Shown here piece after piece: positions 8,328 through 17,305 of a DNA stretch of 64,000 bases. This DNA is from Paenibacillus_F chitinolyticus_A (lineage in GTDB: Bacteria; Bacillota; Bacilli; Paenibacillales; NBRC-103111), in assembly GCF_045038035.1 (NCBI RefSeq), contig NZ_CP173427.1, positions 1,860,001 to 1,924,000 of the forward strand. The letters are read 5' to 3'. The notes under the pieces are model-generated. The model was not told where the DNA came from, did no database searches, and was given only the letters and a program-made list of their open reading frames with translations. Numbering within the stretch: the first letter of the stretch is position 1; every line of letters begins with the position of its first letter. Made by a program: the position numbers and the translations under genes.

Positions 8328-9278
8328 TTGTTTCATCACATCACCGTTTTAAAAGAAGAAGCAGTTGACGGTCTACACATACAACCTGACGGCGTATACG
8401 TGGATTGTACGCTGGGAGGGGCGGGACACAGTTCCTTAATCGCCTCCAGACTGGGTCCGGAAGGACTTCTGATAGCCCTGGATCAGGACGATGCGGCGCT
8501 TGCGAATGCCGAACACATACTCGCGCCCTACCGGGACCGGGTAAAAATGGTCAAAACGAACTTTCGACGAATTGAAGAAGTGCTCCGGGATGAGCCGAGA
8601 GCGTTCCGTGACGGAGTCCCGCAGGTAAACGGAATTTTGTTTGACCTTGGAGTTTCCTCGCCTCAGCTCGATGAGGCGGAACGAGGGTTCAGCTACCACC
8701 AGGAAGCCGAATTGGATATGCGCATGGACCGCAGTACGGAGCTTACCGCCAAAATCATCGTGAACGAATGGCCGGAAGAGGAAATCGCCCGCATCTTGTT
8801 CGTATACGGGGAGGAGAAGTTTTCCCGCCGTATAGCAGGCGCGATTGTAAGAGCAAGGGCTAACGGTCCGATCGAAACGACGAGCCAGCTGGTCGAGCTG
8901 ATTAAGGAAGGCATCCCCGCAGCCGCGCGGAGAACAGGCGGACATCCCGCCAAAAGAAGCTTCCAGGCTTTGCGGATTGCCGTTAACGACGAACTCGGGG
9001 CTTTCGAGGACGCGCTGCATCAATCGGTGCGGTGCCTGGCTCCGGGCGGGCGGATTTCCGTCATCACGTTCCATTCGCTCGAGGATCGTATATGCAAACA
9101 AATTTTTAGCAGCTATGTGGGACGGTGCACCTGCCCTCCGGATTTCCCCATGTGCGTATGCGGAAACACCGGTGTGGTGAAGCTTGTGAACCGGAAGCCG
9201 ATTACAGCAGGTTCTGCTGAACTCGAACACAATACTAGAGCCAGATCAGCCAAATTACGAATCGCAGAAAAGCTGTAA
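8328..9278 (+). CDS. rsmH: 16S rRNA (cytosine1402-N4)-methyltransferase RsmH
   Basis: SAM-dependent methylation of N4 of C1402 in the 16S rRNA decoding centre. Motif I is YVDCTLGGAGHS and motif IV is LFDLGVSSPQLD; RGFSYHQEAELDMRMD and the C-terminal RARSAKLRIAEK are also typical. I prefer the TTG at 8328 (giving MFHHITVLKEEAV, the usual family start, 9 nt from AGGGAGG). The ATG at 8322 would be only 3 nt from that Shine-Dalgarno and adds two residues. It has the usual position between mraZ and ftsL. Confidence 0.95.
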   Translation: MFHHITVLKEEAVDGLHIQPDGVYVDCTLGGAGHSSLIASRLGPEGLLIALDQDDAALANAEHILAPYRDRVKMVKTNFRRIEEVLRDEPRAFRDGVPQVNGILFDLGVSSPQLDEAERGFSYHQEAELDMRMDRSTELTAKIIVNEWPEEEIARILFVYGEEKFSRRIAGAIVRARANGPIETTSQLVELIKEGIPAAARRTGGHPAKRSFQALRIAVNDELGAFEDALHQSVRCLAPGGRISVITFHSLEDRICKQIFSSYVGRCTCPPDFPMCVCGNTGVVKLVNRKPITAGSAELEHNTRARSAKLRIAEKL

Positions 9279-9291
9279 TCAGGAGGAACTT

Positions 9292-9714
9292 ATGCCCGGA
9301 TATATCCAAGGAAATTTAGCCGAAAAGTCGACAGCGACCAGTCAACGCGTGACCGTTCGGGAAACGAAGAAAGTGATTGTCAAAAACAAGCCGCTGCCTG
9401 TCGGAGAGAAGCTCATGTATTTGCTTTTGGTTATAGTCTGCGTGCTCGTTGCGACCGGAATCGTATGGCGCTACACAACCATCTATCAGATCAACAGCGA
9501 GATTAAGACGACCAAGACCACGATTACAATGCTCAAAGCGGAAAACGATGCCAACCAGCAGGAAGTTCAGAAGCTGAAAGACCCGGAAAGACTCGAAGCC
9601 ATTGCGAAGGAAAAAGGGCTTAAGCCTGCCGGTGACGATCAGGTTAGACAAGTGACCCCCGGTTCGGGTCAAGCCTCCATAGATAAGAAAAGTTCCGTCG
9701 CCGCGGGTCGCTAG
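9292..9714 (+). CDS. ftsL: Cell division protein FtsL
   Basis: A 140-aa bitopic protein: a basic cytoplasmic N-terminus of about 40 residues, one membrane helix (about residues 40-59, LMYLLLVIVCVLVATGIVWR), then an extracytoplasmic coiled coil ending in the FtsL-type LKDPERLEAIAKEKGLK. Members of this family form a complex with DivIC/FtsB and DivIB/FtsQ at the division site. AGGAGG lies 6 nt upstream of the ATG. It sits 13 bp after rsmH and 36 bp before pbpB. Sequence conservation is low in this family, so position and topology carry much of the assignment. Confidence 0.9.
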   Translation: MPGYIQGNLAEKSTATSQRVTVRETKKVIVKNKPLPVGEKLMYLLLVIVCVLVATGIVWRYTTIYQINSEIKTTKTTITMLKAENDANQQEVQKLKDPERLEAIAKEKGLKPAGDDQVRQVTPGSGQASIDKKSSVAAGR

Positions 9715-9749
9715 CGGGCAGGCAATTTCGATTTGAGGTGGGGACGTAC

Positions 9750-12083
9750 ATGGTTAAGAAAATGAAAATGCGCTCACTACTAATTGGAGGGTTTTTTACC
9801 CTTCTTTTTATTGTTTTTTTAGGCCGGATTTTATGGATCCAGGGAGTCAGCGCGAGCAAACTTCTTAATGAAGCGGAGAAAAGGTGGGAAACCGACCGGG
9901 TCGTACCGGCCGAGAGGGGCAAAATTCTCGACCGGGAAGGCCGGATTCTGGCGGAAGAGGTTCCGGCCTACTCGGTTTCGCTGAATCCGAAAGTGATCTA
10001 TCAGATAGGGCTTGCGGACGATATTACGGCCGGACTGACGGAGATTCTGAAAGACAACTCGGATTCTCCCAACCTGTCCGATAAAATCAAAGGCTTGGCC
10101 ACGAAAAAGAGAGCGGTAGACCCCGCGGCTGCCCAATCAAGTACAACGAATGCGTCCGGGGACGATAAGAAAGACAACAAAAAAGACGCGAAAAAAGAAC
10201 CGAAGCCCGAGGATGCTTATCTAGTGAATGTCGAGGTCAATAACGAAGGCAAAAACATCGACAAAGCGAAGGCAGATCAGGTGCAGCAGCTCATCAAGAC
10301 GCTCCAGCAGAAACTGAATGACAAAGATAAAAAGAAATACGGGACGCAGGCCGATGTGGGCATTTATCTTACGACCGGGAAAAAGCGTTATTACCCGGGC
10401 AATTCTTTGGCCGCTCACATTCTCGGGTATACAAACCGTGAAGGTAAAGCAAGCATGGGAATTGAAGCGCAGCTGGACGACCAGCTCAAAGGAACCCCGG
10501 GCTCGCTCAGCTATAACAGCGATAAAAACGGCGTCGAGCTCGTTCAGAGTAAATCCGTTTATGTGCCACCCGTTAACGGGAATTACGTCAAGCTGACGAT
10601 TGACAAAAACATTCAATACTATATTGAGAACGCCCTCTCCAAAGTTATGGATCAATGGCACCCGAAAGGCTTGATGGCGATTGCGGCCGACCCGAAGACG
10701 ATGGAAATTTTGGGGATGGCCAGCTACCCGAATTACAACCCGAATGAATTTTGGAAGGGCGGGGACCAGATTAATCACAACGTCCAGTCCCAGTACGAGC
10801 CGGGTTCCACGTTTAAGCTGGTTACACTGGCGGCTGCCGTGGAGGAGGGGGTTTTTAATCCCGGTGCAACTTTTAAATCGGGTTCCGTCCAAGTTCCCGG
10901 TCGAAAACCGGTTTTTGATCATAACAGAATCGGATGGGGGCCTATTACGTACTTAGAGGGACTGAAAAGATCCAGTAACGTGGCTTTTGTCAACTTGGGT
11001 TATAAAATGCTCGGTGTCGAGCGTTTGAAGGATTATATCGACCGGTTCGGTTTCGGTAAAAAAACAAATATCGATTTGTACGGCGAGGTTGCCGGACAGA
11101 CGAACCTTGCCTATGAAGTCGACTATGCGGCTGCTACATATGGACAGGCGCTGACGGCAACGGCCATTCAGGAAGCGGCCGCGTACGGAGCAATCGCAAA
11201 CGGCGGCAAGCTAATGTGGCCGCATGTCGTGAAGGAAATCATCGACCCGAAGACCCAGCAGCCTGTTCAGAAAATAGAACCTAAAGTCGTAGGACAGCCG
11301 GTTAGCGCCGCGACGGCCAAAAAAGTCGGCGAATATCTGGAGCAGGTCGTAGCGGATCAAGTGAAGGGGACCGGTAAAGACGCCTATATCGAAGGCTATC
11401 GGATTGCGGGCAAAACAGGTACCGCCAATAAAGTTATACCGGGGCAAAAAGGATATGCCGCCAACAAGTGGGTCATTTCTTTTGCCGGTTTTGCGCCGGT
11501 GGAAGACCCGCAGTTCGTTCTCATTATCATCGCCGACGAGCCTGAGCTGGGAAATAACTACCTGCTCGGCCACTATGTGGCGGCTCCGGCTTTCAAAGAA
11601 ATCATGCAGAACTCCCTTCGTTACCTGCGCATCCCGTCCAGCAAGCAGCAGGCCCAGGTCACGCCGGTTCAGACGTCCACGCAGAAAGCCGTGGATTTCG
11701 GCAACATGACGGCGGCTCAGGCAAAAGCTGCGGCGGAACGCGCCGGAGTAGACATTGAAACCGTAGGCCAGGGCGCCAAGGTGGTAGCCCAGTATCCGAA
11801 AGCCGGCACCGAGATCGGTCCTTACCAGCGGGTATACCTTGCCATGCAGGCTCCCGCGGAGATCGCGGTACCGGATATGAAAGGCAAGGCGCTGCGGGAC
11901 GCGCTCGAGCTTTGTACGCTGCTCGGCATCCGCACCGCCAGTACCGGCGAAGGCTACGTCGTCTCCCAGGCTTTGCAGGGCGAAGGAAGCGACCGCGTGC
12001 TTACGCTGCAGCTCCAGCCTCTGGGAGGAGAAATCTTAACGCCGCCGGAAGAAAAGCAGGCTGTCCCGGAAAAGTCCGAATAA
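9750..12083 (+). CDS. pbpB: Division-specific class B penicillin-binding protein with PASTA domains (PBP2B-like)
   Basis: Transpeptidase for septal peptidoglycan. The ATG at 9750 (MVKKMKMRS) is 9 nt from GAGGTG; an upstream GTG at 9738 overlaps that Shine-Dalgarno and is unlikely. Length is 777 aa. It has an N-terminal signal-anchor, a dimerisation domain (RVVPAERGKILDREGR) and a transpeptidase domain with SxxK (EPGSTFK), SxN (RSSNVAF) and KTGTAN. C-terminal PASTA repeats lie at about residues 650-760. An unusual Lys/Asp/Glu-rich segment near residues 130-150 sits in the membrane-proximal region. It is paired with spoVD as in Bacillus. Confidence 0.95.
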   Translation: MVKKMKMRSLLIGGFFTLLFIVFLGRILWIQGVSASKLLNEAEKRWETDRVVPAERGKILDREGRILAEEVPAYSVSLNPKVIYQIGLADDITAGLTEILKDNSDSPNLSDKIKGLATKKRAVDPAAAQSSTTNASGDDKKDNKKDAKKEPKPEDAYLVNVEVNNEGKNIDKAKADQVQQLIKTLQQKLNDKDKKKYGTQADVGIYLTTGKKRYYPGNSLAAHILGYTNREGKASMGIEAQLDDQLKGTPGSLSYNSDKNGVELVQSKSVYVPPVNGNYVKLTIDKNIQYYIENALSKVMDQWHPKGLMAIAADPKTMEILGMASYPNYNPNEFWKGGDQINHNVQSQYEPGSTFKLVTLAAAVEEGVFNPGATFKSGSVQVPGRKPVFDHNRIGWGPITYLEGLKRSSNVAFVNLGYKMLGVERLKDYIDRFGFGKKTNIDLYGEVAGQTNLAYEVDYAAATYGQALTATAIQEAAAYGAIANGGKLMWPHVVKEIIDPKTQQPVQKIEPKVVGQPVSAATAKKVGEYLEQVVADQVKGTGKDAYIEGYRIAGKTGTANKVIPGQKGYAANKWVISFAGFAPVEDPQFVLIIIADEPELGNNYLLGHYVAAPAFKEIMQNSLRYLRIPSSKQQAQVTPVQTSTQKAVDFGNMTAAQAKAAAERAGVDIETVGQGAKVVAQYPKAGTEIGPYQRVYLAMQAPAEIAVPDMKGKALRDALELCTLLGIRTASTGEGYVVSQALQGEGSDRVLTLQLQPLGGEILTPPEEKQAVPEKSE

Positions 12084-12122
12084 GTCGGACGTGCCTGTTC
12101 TATCCCCTGCTTGTTCGGAATA

Positions 12123-12145
12123 GTCATGAGAAGAACGGTCATGAC
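12123..12145. repeat. Inverted repeat between pbpB and spoVD
   Basis: GTCATGA and TCATGAC are separated by 9 nt in the 85-bp gap. It may be a small hairpin or a dyad for a regulator controlling spoVD. No convincing sigma-E promoter is visible here. Confidence 0.4.
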
Positions 12146-12168
12146 TTGTCTGGAAGGGGAGCGAATCC

Positions 12169-14121
12169 ATGCGAGTGTCCAGCTTTACCGTGCGGCGCCG
12201 GTTGTTTGCCGCACTCATTTTGGGAACGGTCTTGTTCGCCGCTCTGATCATCCGGCTGGCGTATGTGCAGCTTTGGCTCGGTCCCGGTTTATCGGCCAAA
12301 GCGGAGGACTCCTGGCGGCGGGAGATTCCTTTTATGGCCAACCGCGGCGAGATATGGGACCGCAACGGAGAGAAACTGGCGTATAACATCAGCACGCCGT
12401 CCATAATGGCCATCCCGGTCCAGCTTAAAGATCCGAATGCAACGGCGGCCAAGCTTGCGGAAGTTTTGCAGGCGCCCGTCGATTCGATTTACAAGCAGAT
12501 TACGAAGCGGGAACGCATTAACGAGATCAAGCCCGCCGGACGGAAAATTACGCTGGAGAAGGCGCAGGAGATTAAAGCGCTGAACCTGCCCGGTATCGTG
12601 GTAGCGGGCGATAACCGCCGCTATTATCCGTTCGGCAGCCTCGCGGCGCATATTCTCGGTTTCACGGGAACGTACAACCAGGGGCTTACGGGTGTGGAGA
12701 GCAAGTATAACAACCTGCTCAGCGGCATCAAAGGCAATGTCTCTTATCTGGCAGATGCTGCCAATCGCAAAATGCCGGGTTCCACCGAACAGTATAGTGA
12801 GCCGAAAGACGGTCTGAACTTGCAGCTGACGATCGACCAGCACTTGCAGGCGGTGCTTGAACGGGAACTGGACCAGGCGATGGTGAAGTATCAGCCGAAG
12901 CACGCCATCGCCATTATGATGGACCCGAACAACGGAGAAATTCTGGCCATGGGAAGCCGGCCTACTTATGAGCCCGGCAATTTTGGGAAATACCCGGTGG
13001 AGACGTATAACCGGAATCTTCCGATCTGGATGACGTACGAGCCCGGCTCAACGTTCAAGATCATTACGCTGGCCGCCGCGCTGGAAGAGAAGAAAGTCGA
13101 TCTGAAGAACGAAAGATTTCATGATCCGGGAGCTATCGAAGTCGGCGGAGCGAGGCTGCGCTGCTGGAAGCGCGGCGGGCACGGGAGCGAATCTTTCCTG
13201 GAAGTCGTGGAAAACTCCTGTAACCCCGGTTTTGTCGTTCTGGGACAGCGCCTGGGCAAGGAGACCCTTTTCGACTATATCAAGCGTTTCGGCTTCGGAA
13301 GAAAAACCGGAATCGATCTCGGCGGAGAAGAGAACGGAATTATGTTCAAACCTTCGCAAGTGGGTCCGGTCGAGCTTGCGACGACTGCTTTCGGACAGGG
13401 GGTATCCGTTACGCCGATTCAGCAGATCACAGCCGTTTCGGCGGCGATTAACGGGGGTAAGTTATTCAAGCCGCATGTCGCCAAATCATGGATAGAGCCC
13501 GAAACGGGGCGGGTGGTCGAAACGGTTAAACCGGAGCTGGTGGATACGGTCATCTCGGAAGCGACGTCGAAGCAAGTCCGCGAGGCGCTGGAAAGCGTCG
13601 TGGCGAAAGGGACCGGGGGCAATGCTTTCATTGACGGCTACCGGGTCGGGGGCAAGACGGGGACCGCCCAGAAAGTCGTAAACGGCCGTTATTCCCCGAA
13701 CGAACACATCGTGTCCTTTATCGGATTCGCTCCGGCCGACAATCCCAAGGTGGTTGTCTATGCAGCGGTCGATGATCCGCAGGGGATTCAGTTCGGGGGT
13801 TTGATCGCCGCTCCGCTTGTCAAAAACATCATGCAGGATGCGCTCCGGTACATGAAGGTGGAACCGGACAAAAACCAGTTGACCAAAAAATATAAATATG
13901 GCGAAACGCCGATTGTAGAAGTGCCCGATCTGGTGGGAGCCACCGTTCAGGATATCTACGAAGATCTGAACTCCGACTTCCTGATTGCCAAGTCCGGCAC
14001 GGGAAATACGGTGATCAGCCAGGCGCCGAAGCCGGGGACGAGAGTAGACCGGGGTTCAACAATTCGTGTATACTTATCTAATCCGCCGGAAGGCGCTATG
14101 GACAAAAAAGAGGGGCGCTGA
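12169..14121 (+). CDS. spoVD: Stage V sporulation protein D (SpoVD), class B PBP
   Basis: Transpeptidase needed for spore cortex peptidoglycan. At 650 aa it is close to the Bacillus protein. It has an N-terminal membrane anchor (about residues 10-33), a dimerisation domain (MANRGEIWDRNGEKLAYN), catalytic EPGSTFK, ENSCN as SxN, KTGTAQK, and one C-terminal PASTA domain (VEVPDLVGATVQDIYEDL). Cys332 and Cys351 flank the active site at the same spacing as the pair in B. subtilis SpoVD whose disulfide is reduced by StoA. GGGGAG lies upstream of the ATG. It differs from the preceding PBP in having one PASTA and no charged insertion. Confidence 0.93.
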   Translation: MRVSSFTVRRRLFAALILGTVLFAALIIRLAYVQLWLGPGLSAKAEDSWRREIPFMANRGEIWDRNGEKLAYNISTPSIMAIPVQLKDPNATAAKLAEVLQAPVDSIYKQITKRERINEIKPAGRKITLEKAQEIKALNLPGIVVAGDNRRYYPFGSLAAHILGFTGTYNQGLTGVESKYNNLLSGIKGNVSYLADAANRKMPGSTEQYSEPKDGLNLQLTIDQHLQAVLERELDQAMVKYQPKHAIAIMMDPNNGEILAMGSRPTYEPGNFGKYPVETYNRNLPIWMTYEPGSTFKIITLAAALEEKKVDLKNERFHDPGAIEVGGARLRCWKRGGHGSESFLEVVENSCNPGFVVLGQRLGKETLFDYIKRFGFGRKTGIDLGGEENGIMFKPSQVGPVELATTAFGQGVSVTPIQQITAVSAAINGGKLFKPHVAKSWIEPETGRVVETVKPELVDTVISEATSKQVREALESVVAKGTGGNAFIDGYRVGGKTGTAQKVVNGRYSPNEHIVSFIGFAPADNPKVVVYAAVDDPQGIQFGGLIAAPLVKNIMQDALRYMKVEPDKNQLTKKYKYGETPIVEVPDLVGATVQDIYEDLNSDFLIAKSGTGNTVISQAPKPGTRVDRGSTIRVYLSNPPEGAMDKKEGR

Positions 14122-14145
14122 TTGTTTCGGCGCTTCTTTCTTGTC
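14100..14145 (+). terminator. Possible terminator or attenuator between spoVD and murE
   Basis: Imperfect dyad around the spoVD stop: outer GACAA/TTGTC, inner GCGC pairing, with a T-rich distal arm. No separate T tract follows, so partial termination at most is inferred. Confidence 0.35.
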
Positions 14146-14221
14146 AGGCTTTTGTCCATACTGATAGAAAGAACACATAGAATAGCAAATGAAACGTGCC
14201 AATGGTGGGAGGCGATTTGAC

Positions 14222-15709
14222 ATGGAGCTGAAGGAATTGGCTTCTCAGCTTTTAATTTGTCAACTCATAGGTGAAGAGACAACAGAAATATCAGGCATCG
14301 CTACCGATTCCCGTCAAGTACGCCCCGGTGATTTATTCGTCTGTGTGCCCGGATTCGTGTCCGACGGCCACGACTTCGCTCCGAAAGCGATAGAGCTCGG
14401 GGCGGCAGCGCTTGTGACGGAACGGAAACTGGAGCTTGATGTTCCGCAGTTGATCGTAAAGGACGCCAGATACGCGATGTCGGTTTTATCGGCTTGCGTT
14501 TACGGATTCCCGAGCCGGAAGATGAAAGTGATCGGCATTACGGGGACGAATGGCAAAACGACGACAAGTTTTCTGGTCGAACATATTTTACGTGACCAGG
14601 GCTTCCGGACGGGGCTCATGGGAACGATTTCCGCGAAGATCGGTTCGGAGTTTATTCCTATGGAACGCACGACGATGGAAGCCTCAGATCTGCAGAGGAC
14701 TTTCAGGCTTATGGCGGACGAAGGAACCGACTATTGTGTCATGGAAGTGTCTTCCCATGCGCTTGATCTGGGCCGGGTCAAAGGAGTCCGTTTCCGCGGA
14801 GGCGTTTTTACAAACCTGACTCAGGATCATCTGGATTATCACGAAACGATGGATAAATACGAGGCGGCCAAAGGGCTTCTGTTCTCTCGTATGGGGAACG
14901 AGTTTACAGGGGATGCCGGAGATAAACAGTATGCGGTTTTAAACGCGGATGATCCTTCGGCGGAGCGTCTGGCCAAATTGACCTCGGCGGAAGTCATTAC
15001 ATACGGAGTAAACCGGGATTGCGACGTCAAAGCGACCAACATACGCATTACGGCCAAAGGGACGGAATTCGACGTGGTTTCCTTTGCGGGAACGGAGCCG
15101 ATGCGCATGAAGCTCGTAGGTTTGTTTAACGTTTATAATGCGCTGGCAGCCATTTCCGTATCCCTTGCCGAAGGGCTCCCCTTGTCCCGAATCCGGGAAA
15201 GCCTCGGCAGCATGCCGGGAGTGGACGGACGCATGGAGATTGTCGATGAAGGCCAGGAATTTCTCGTCCTGGTGGATTACGCCCATACGCCGGACGGTCT
15301 CCGGAACGCGCTCAGTTCGATACGGGAATTCGCCCAGGGCCGGGTTAAATGCGTGTTCGGATGCGGCGGAGACCGCGACCGGACGAAGCGACCCCTCATG
15401 GGGAAAGTGACGGGGGAGCTGAGCGACGATGTGTACGTGACCTCGGACAATCCGCGGACGGAAGATCCCGGCGCGATCCTGCTCGACATCGTTCCCGGGC
15501 TGATCGAAGCGGGCGTCGACGAGAACCGTTATAAGCTTCTTGTCGACAGACCGGAAGCGATCCAAAAGGCTATTGAAGAGGCAGGCCCTCAGGATGTAGT
15601 ATTGATAGCGGGAAAAGGACATGAAACCTACCAGGATATCGCCGGAGTCAAGCACGATTTCGATGACAGGCTGATAGCCCGTGCCGCATTAAGGAGGTTA
15701 CAGTCATGA
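14222..15709 (+). CDS. murE: UDP-MurNAc-L-Ala-D-Glu:meso-DAP ligase MurE
   Basis: Adds meso-diaminopimelate to the muropeptide precursor in the cytoplasm using ATP. The ATG at 14222 follows GGGAGG; the longer reading frame from 14189 lacks a Shine-Dalgarno and the family N-terminus, so the product is 495 aa. The P-loop is ITGTNGKTTT, the central domain has THDHLDYH-like TQDHLDYHE, and the C-terminal domain contains DNPRTEDP. The DNPR motif is the known determinant of meso-DAP rather than lysine specificity. Its stop overlaps the murF start by 4 bp. A TTGTCA/GATAGA pair at 14141-14168 could give murE its own promoter. Confidence 0.96.
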   Translation: MELKELASQLLICQLIGEETTEISGIATDSRQVRPGDLFVCVPGFVSDGHDFAPKAIELGAAALVTERKLELDVPQLIVKDARYAMSVLSACVYGFPSRKMKVIGITGTNGKTTTSFLVEHILRDQGFRTGLMGTISAKIGSEFIPMERTTMEASDLQRTFRLMADEGTDYCVMEVSSHALDLGRVKGVRFRGGVFTNLTQDHLDYHETMDKYEAAKGLLFSRMGNEFTGDAGDKQYAVLNADDPSAERLAKLTSAEVITYGVNRDCDVKATNIRITAKGTEFDVVSFAGTEPMRMKLVGLFNVYNALAAISVSLAEGLPLSRIRESLGSMPGVDGRMEIVDEGQEFLVLVDYAHTPDGLRNALSSIREFAQGRVKCVFGCGGDRDRTKRPLMGKVTGELSDDVYVTSDNPRTEDPGAILLDIVPGLIEAGVDENRYKLLVDRPEAIQKAIEEAGPQDVVLIAGKGHETYQDIAGVKHDFDDRLIARAALRRLQS

Positions 15710-17130
15710 GAAAACTTCCATTAACGACTATAGCCGAGCTGGCCGGTGCGAAGCTGCTGATGCCGCCGGGATCGGATAACGGCGCCGACGGAATCTTAAT
15801 TGACGCGGTATCCACGGATACGCGTACGATCGCGCCCGGAAGCTTGTTCGTTCCTCTCGTCGGAGAACGCTTTGACGGGCACGAATTCGCGCCGGATGCC
15901 GCCGCCAAAGGCGCTTCGGCCGCTTTGTGGCAGGAAAGCCGGCAGGAAGGCCGTCCGGAAGGACTGCCGCTTCTACTGGTCGACGATACGCTGGCCGCCC
16001 TGCAGCAGCTTGCGCACGCGTACCGGAAATCATTGGACGTTAAAGTGGTCGGCATTACGGGCAGCAACGGGAAAACGACCACGAAGGATATGATGGGGGC
16101 CGTTCTCGGCACGGTTTACAACGTACACAGAACTAAAGGCAACTTGAACAATCACATCGGTCTTCCGCTTACGCTGCTCCAGCTTGACGATACGACGGAA
16201 GTGGCCGTGGTCGAAATGGGGATGAGCGGCCGTGGGGAAATCGAGCTGCTCTCCGAGATTGCCGAGCCGGATATCGCGGTCATTACGATGATCGGAGACG
16301 CTCATCTGCTGCAGCTCGGCTCCCGCGAAGAGATTGCCCGCGCCAAGACGGAAATTCTCAGCGGTCTGAAAGACGGCGGCACCTACGTGTTCCATGGGGA
16401 TGAGCCGCTGCTGCCGCTTGTGCTTCCGGAGATGAAGCAGCCCGCCCGTTTGAGCCAGATCCGCTTCGGGCGCGGCCATACGAACGATTTGTACCCGACT
16501 TTTATCCGGATGGACGGGGAAGGCACCCATTTTTCGATCAACCCGCGCGGTTCGGAAAGCGACAAGGATGCGCAAAAGTACTACATCCCGCTTCTTGGCG
16601 AGCACAATGTCGACAACGCTTTGGCGGCTATCGCCGTAGGCACCGCGCTGGGAGTTCCCGATGCGGACATACGCCGAGGACTGGCCGGCATGCAGATGAC
16701 CGGCATGAGAATCGAGAAGCGTCTGACCCCTGGTGGAGTGACCGTGCTCAACGACGCTTACAACGCTTCGCCAAGCTCCATGAAAGCCTCCATCCGGCTC
16801 GTCGAGCAGTTGGAGGGATATCCGCGCAAATACGTGGTTCTTGCCGACATGCTGGAGCTGGGCGAGGACGAAATCCGGTATCACCGGGAAATCGGCTCCC
16901 TTCTGTCGCCGGACGCTTTGACGGGCGTATATGCCTACGGGCCGCTCGGCAGACAGATCGCGGAAGCAGCCGGGGAGTCGTTCGGTCCGGAACGCGTCCG
17001 CTGGTTCGAGGACAAATCGGAATTAACCGCAGCGCTCCACGCTGCACTGAAATCGGGGGATCTCGTTCTGATCAAAGGGTCCCGGGGGATGAAGCTGGAA
17101 GAGGTGGCGGAGGCGCTTTTGGCAAAATAG
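15706..17130 (+). CDS. murF: UDP-MurNAc-tripeptide:D-Ala-D-Ala ligase MurF
   Basis: Attaches D-Ala-D-Ala to complete the UDP-MurNAc pentapeptide. It is 474 aa, with an N-terminal Mur domain, ATP loop GITGSNGKTTTKDM near residue 115, VVEMGMSGRGEIELL, LNDAYNASPSSMKA, and the C-terminal LIKGSRGMKLE. The start ATG overlaps the murE stop (ATGA), implying translational coupling. In B. subtilis murF lies elsewhere on the chromosome, so its presence here is a cluster-organisation difference. Confidence 0.96.
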   Translation: MRKLPLTTIAELAGAKLLMPPGSDNGADGILIDAVSTDTRTIAPGSLFVPLVGERFDGHEFAPDAAAKGASAALWQESRQEGRPEGLPLLLVDDTLAALQQLAHAYRKSLDVKVVGITGSNGKTTTKDMMGAVLGTVYNVHRTKGNLNNHIGLPLTLLQLDDTTEVAVVEMGMSGRGEIELLSEIAEPDIAVITMIGDAHLLQLGSREEIARAKTEILSGLKDGGTYVFHGDEPLLPLVLPEMKQPARLSQIRFGRGHTNDLYPTFIRMDGEGTHFSINPRGSESDKDAQKYYIPLLGEHNVDNALAAIAVGTALGVPDADIRRGLAGMQMTGMRIEKRLTPGGVTVLNDAYNASPSSMKASIRLVEQLEGYPRKYVVLADMLELGEDEIRYHREIGSLLSPDALTGVYAYGPLGRQIAEAAGESFGPERVRWFEDKSELTAALHAALKSGDLVLIKGSRGMKLEEVAEALLAK

Positions 17131-17305
17131 GCGTTTTCGCCGCAACCTGGCGGCGCCAGCCGCCGTCAGAGAAGCATAGAAGCAAACTCATCCGGCATGG
17201 ACGGTAGCTGCTGAACCGGCAGGCTTAACCCGCTTGCCGTCTCTATACCCGAATCGAAACACGGAGCAGCTTTCCGGCAGGAGAGCTTGTAGGAGGATAT
17301 CAAAC

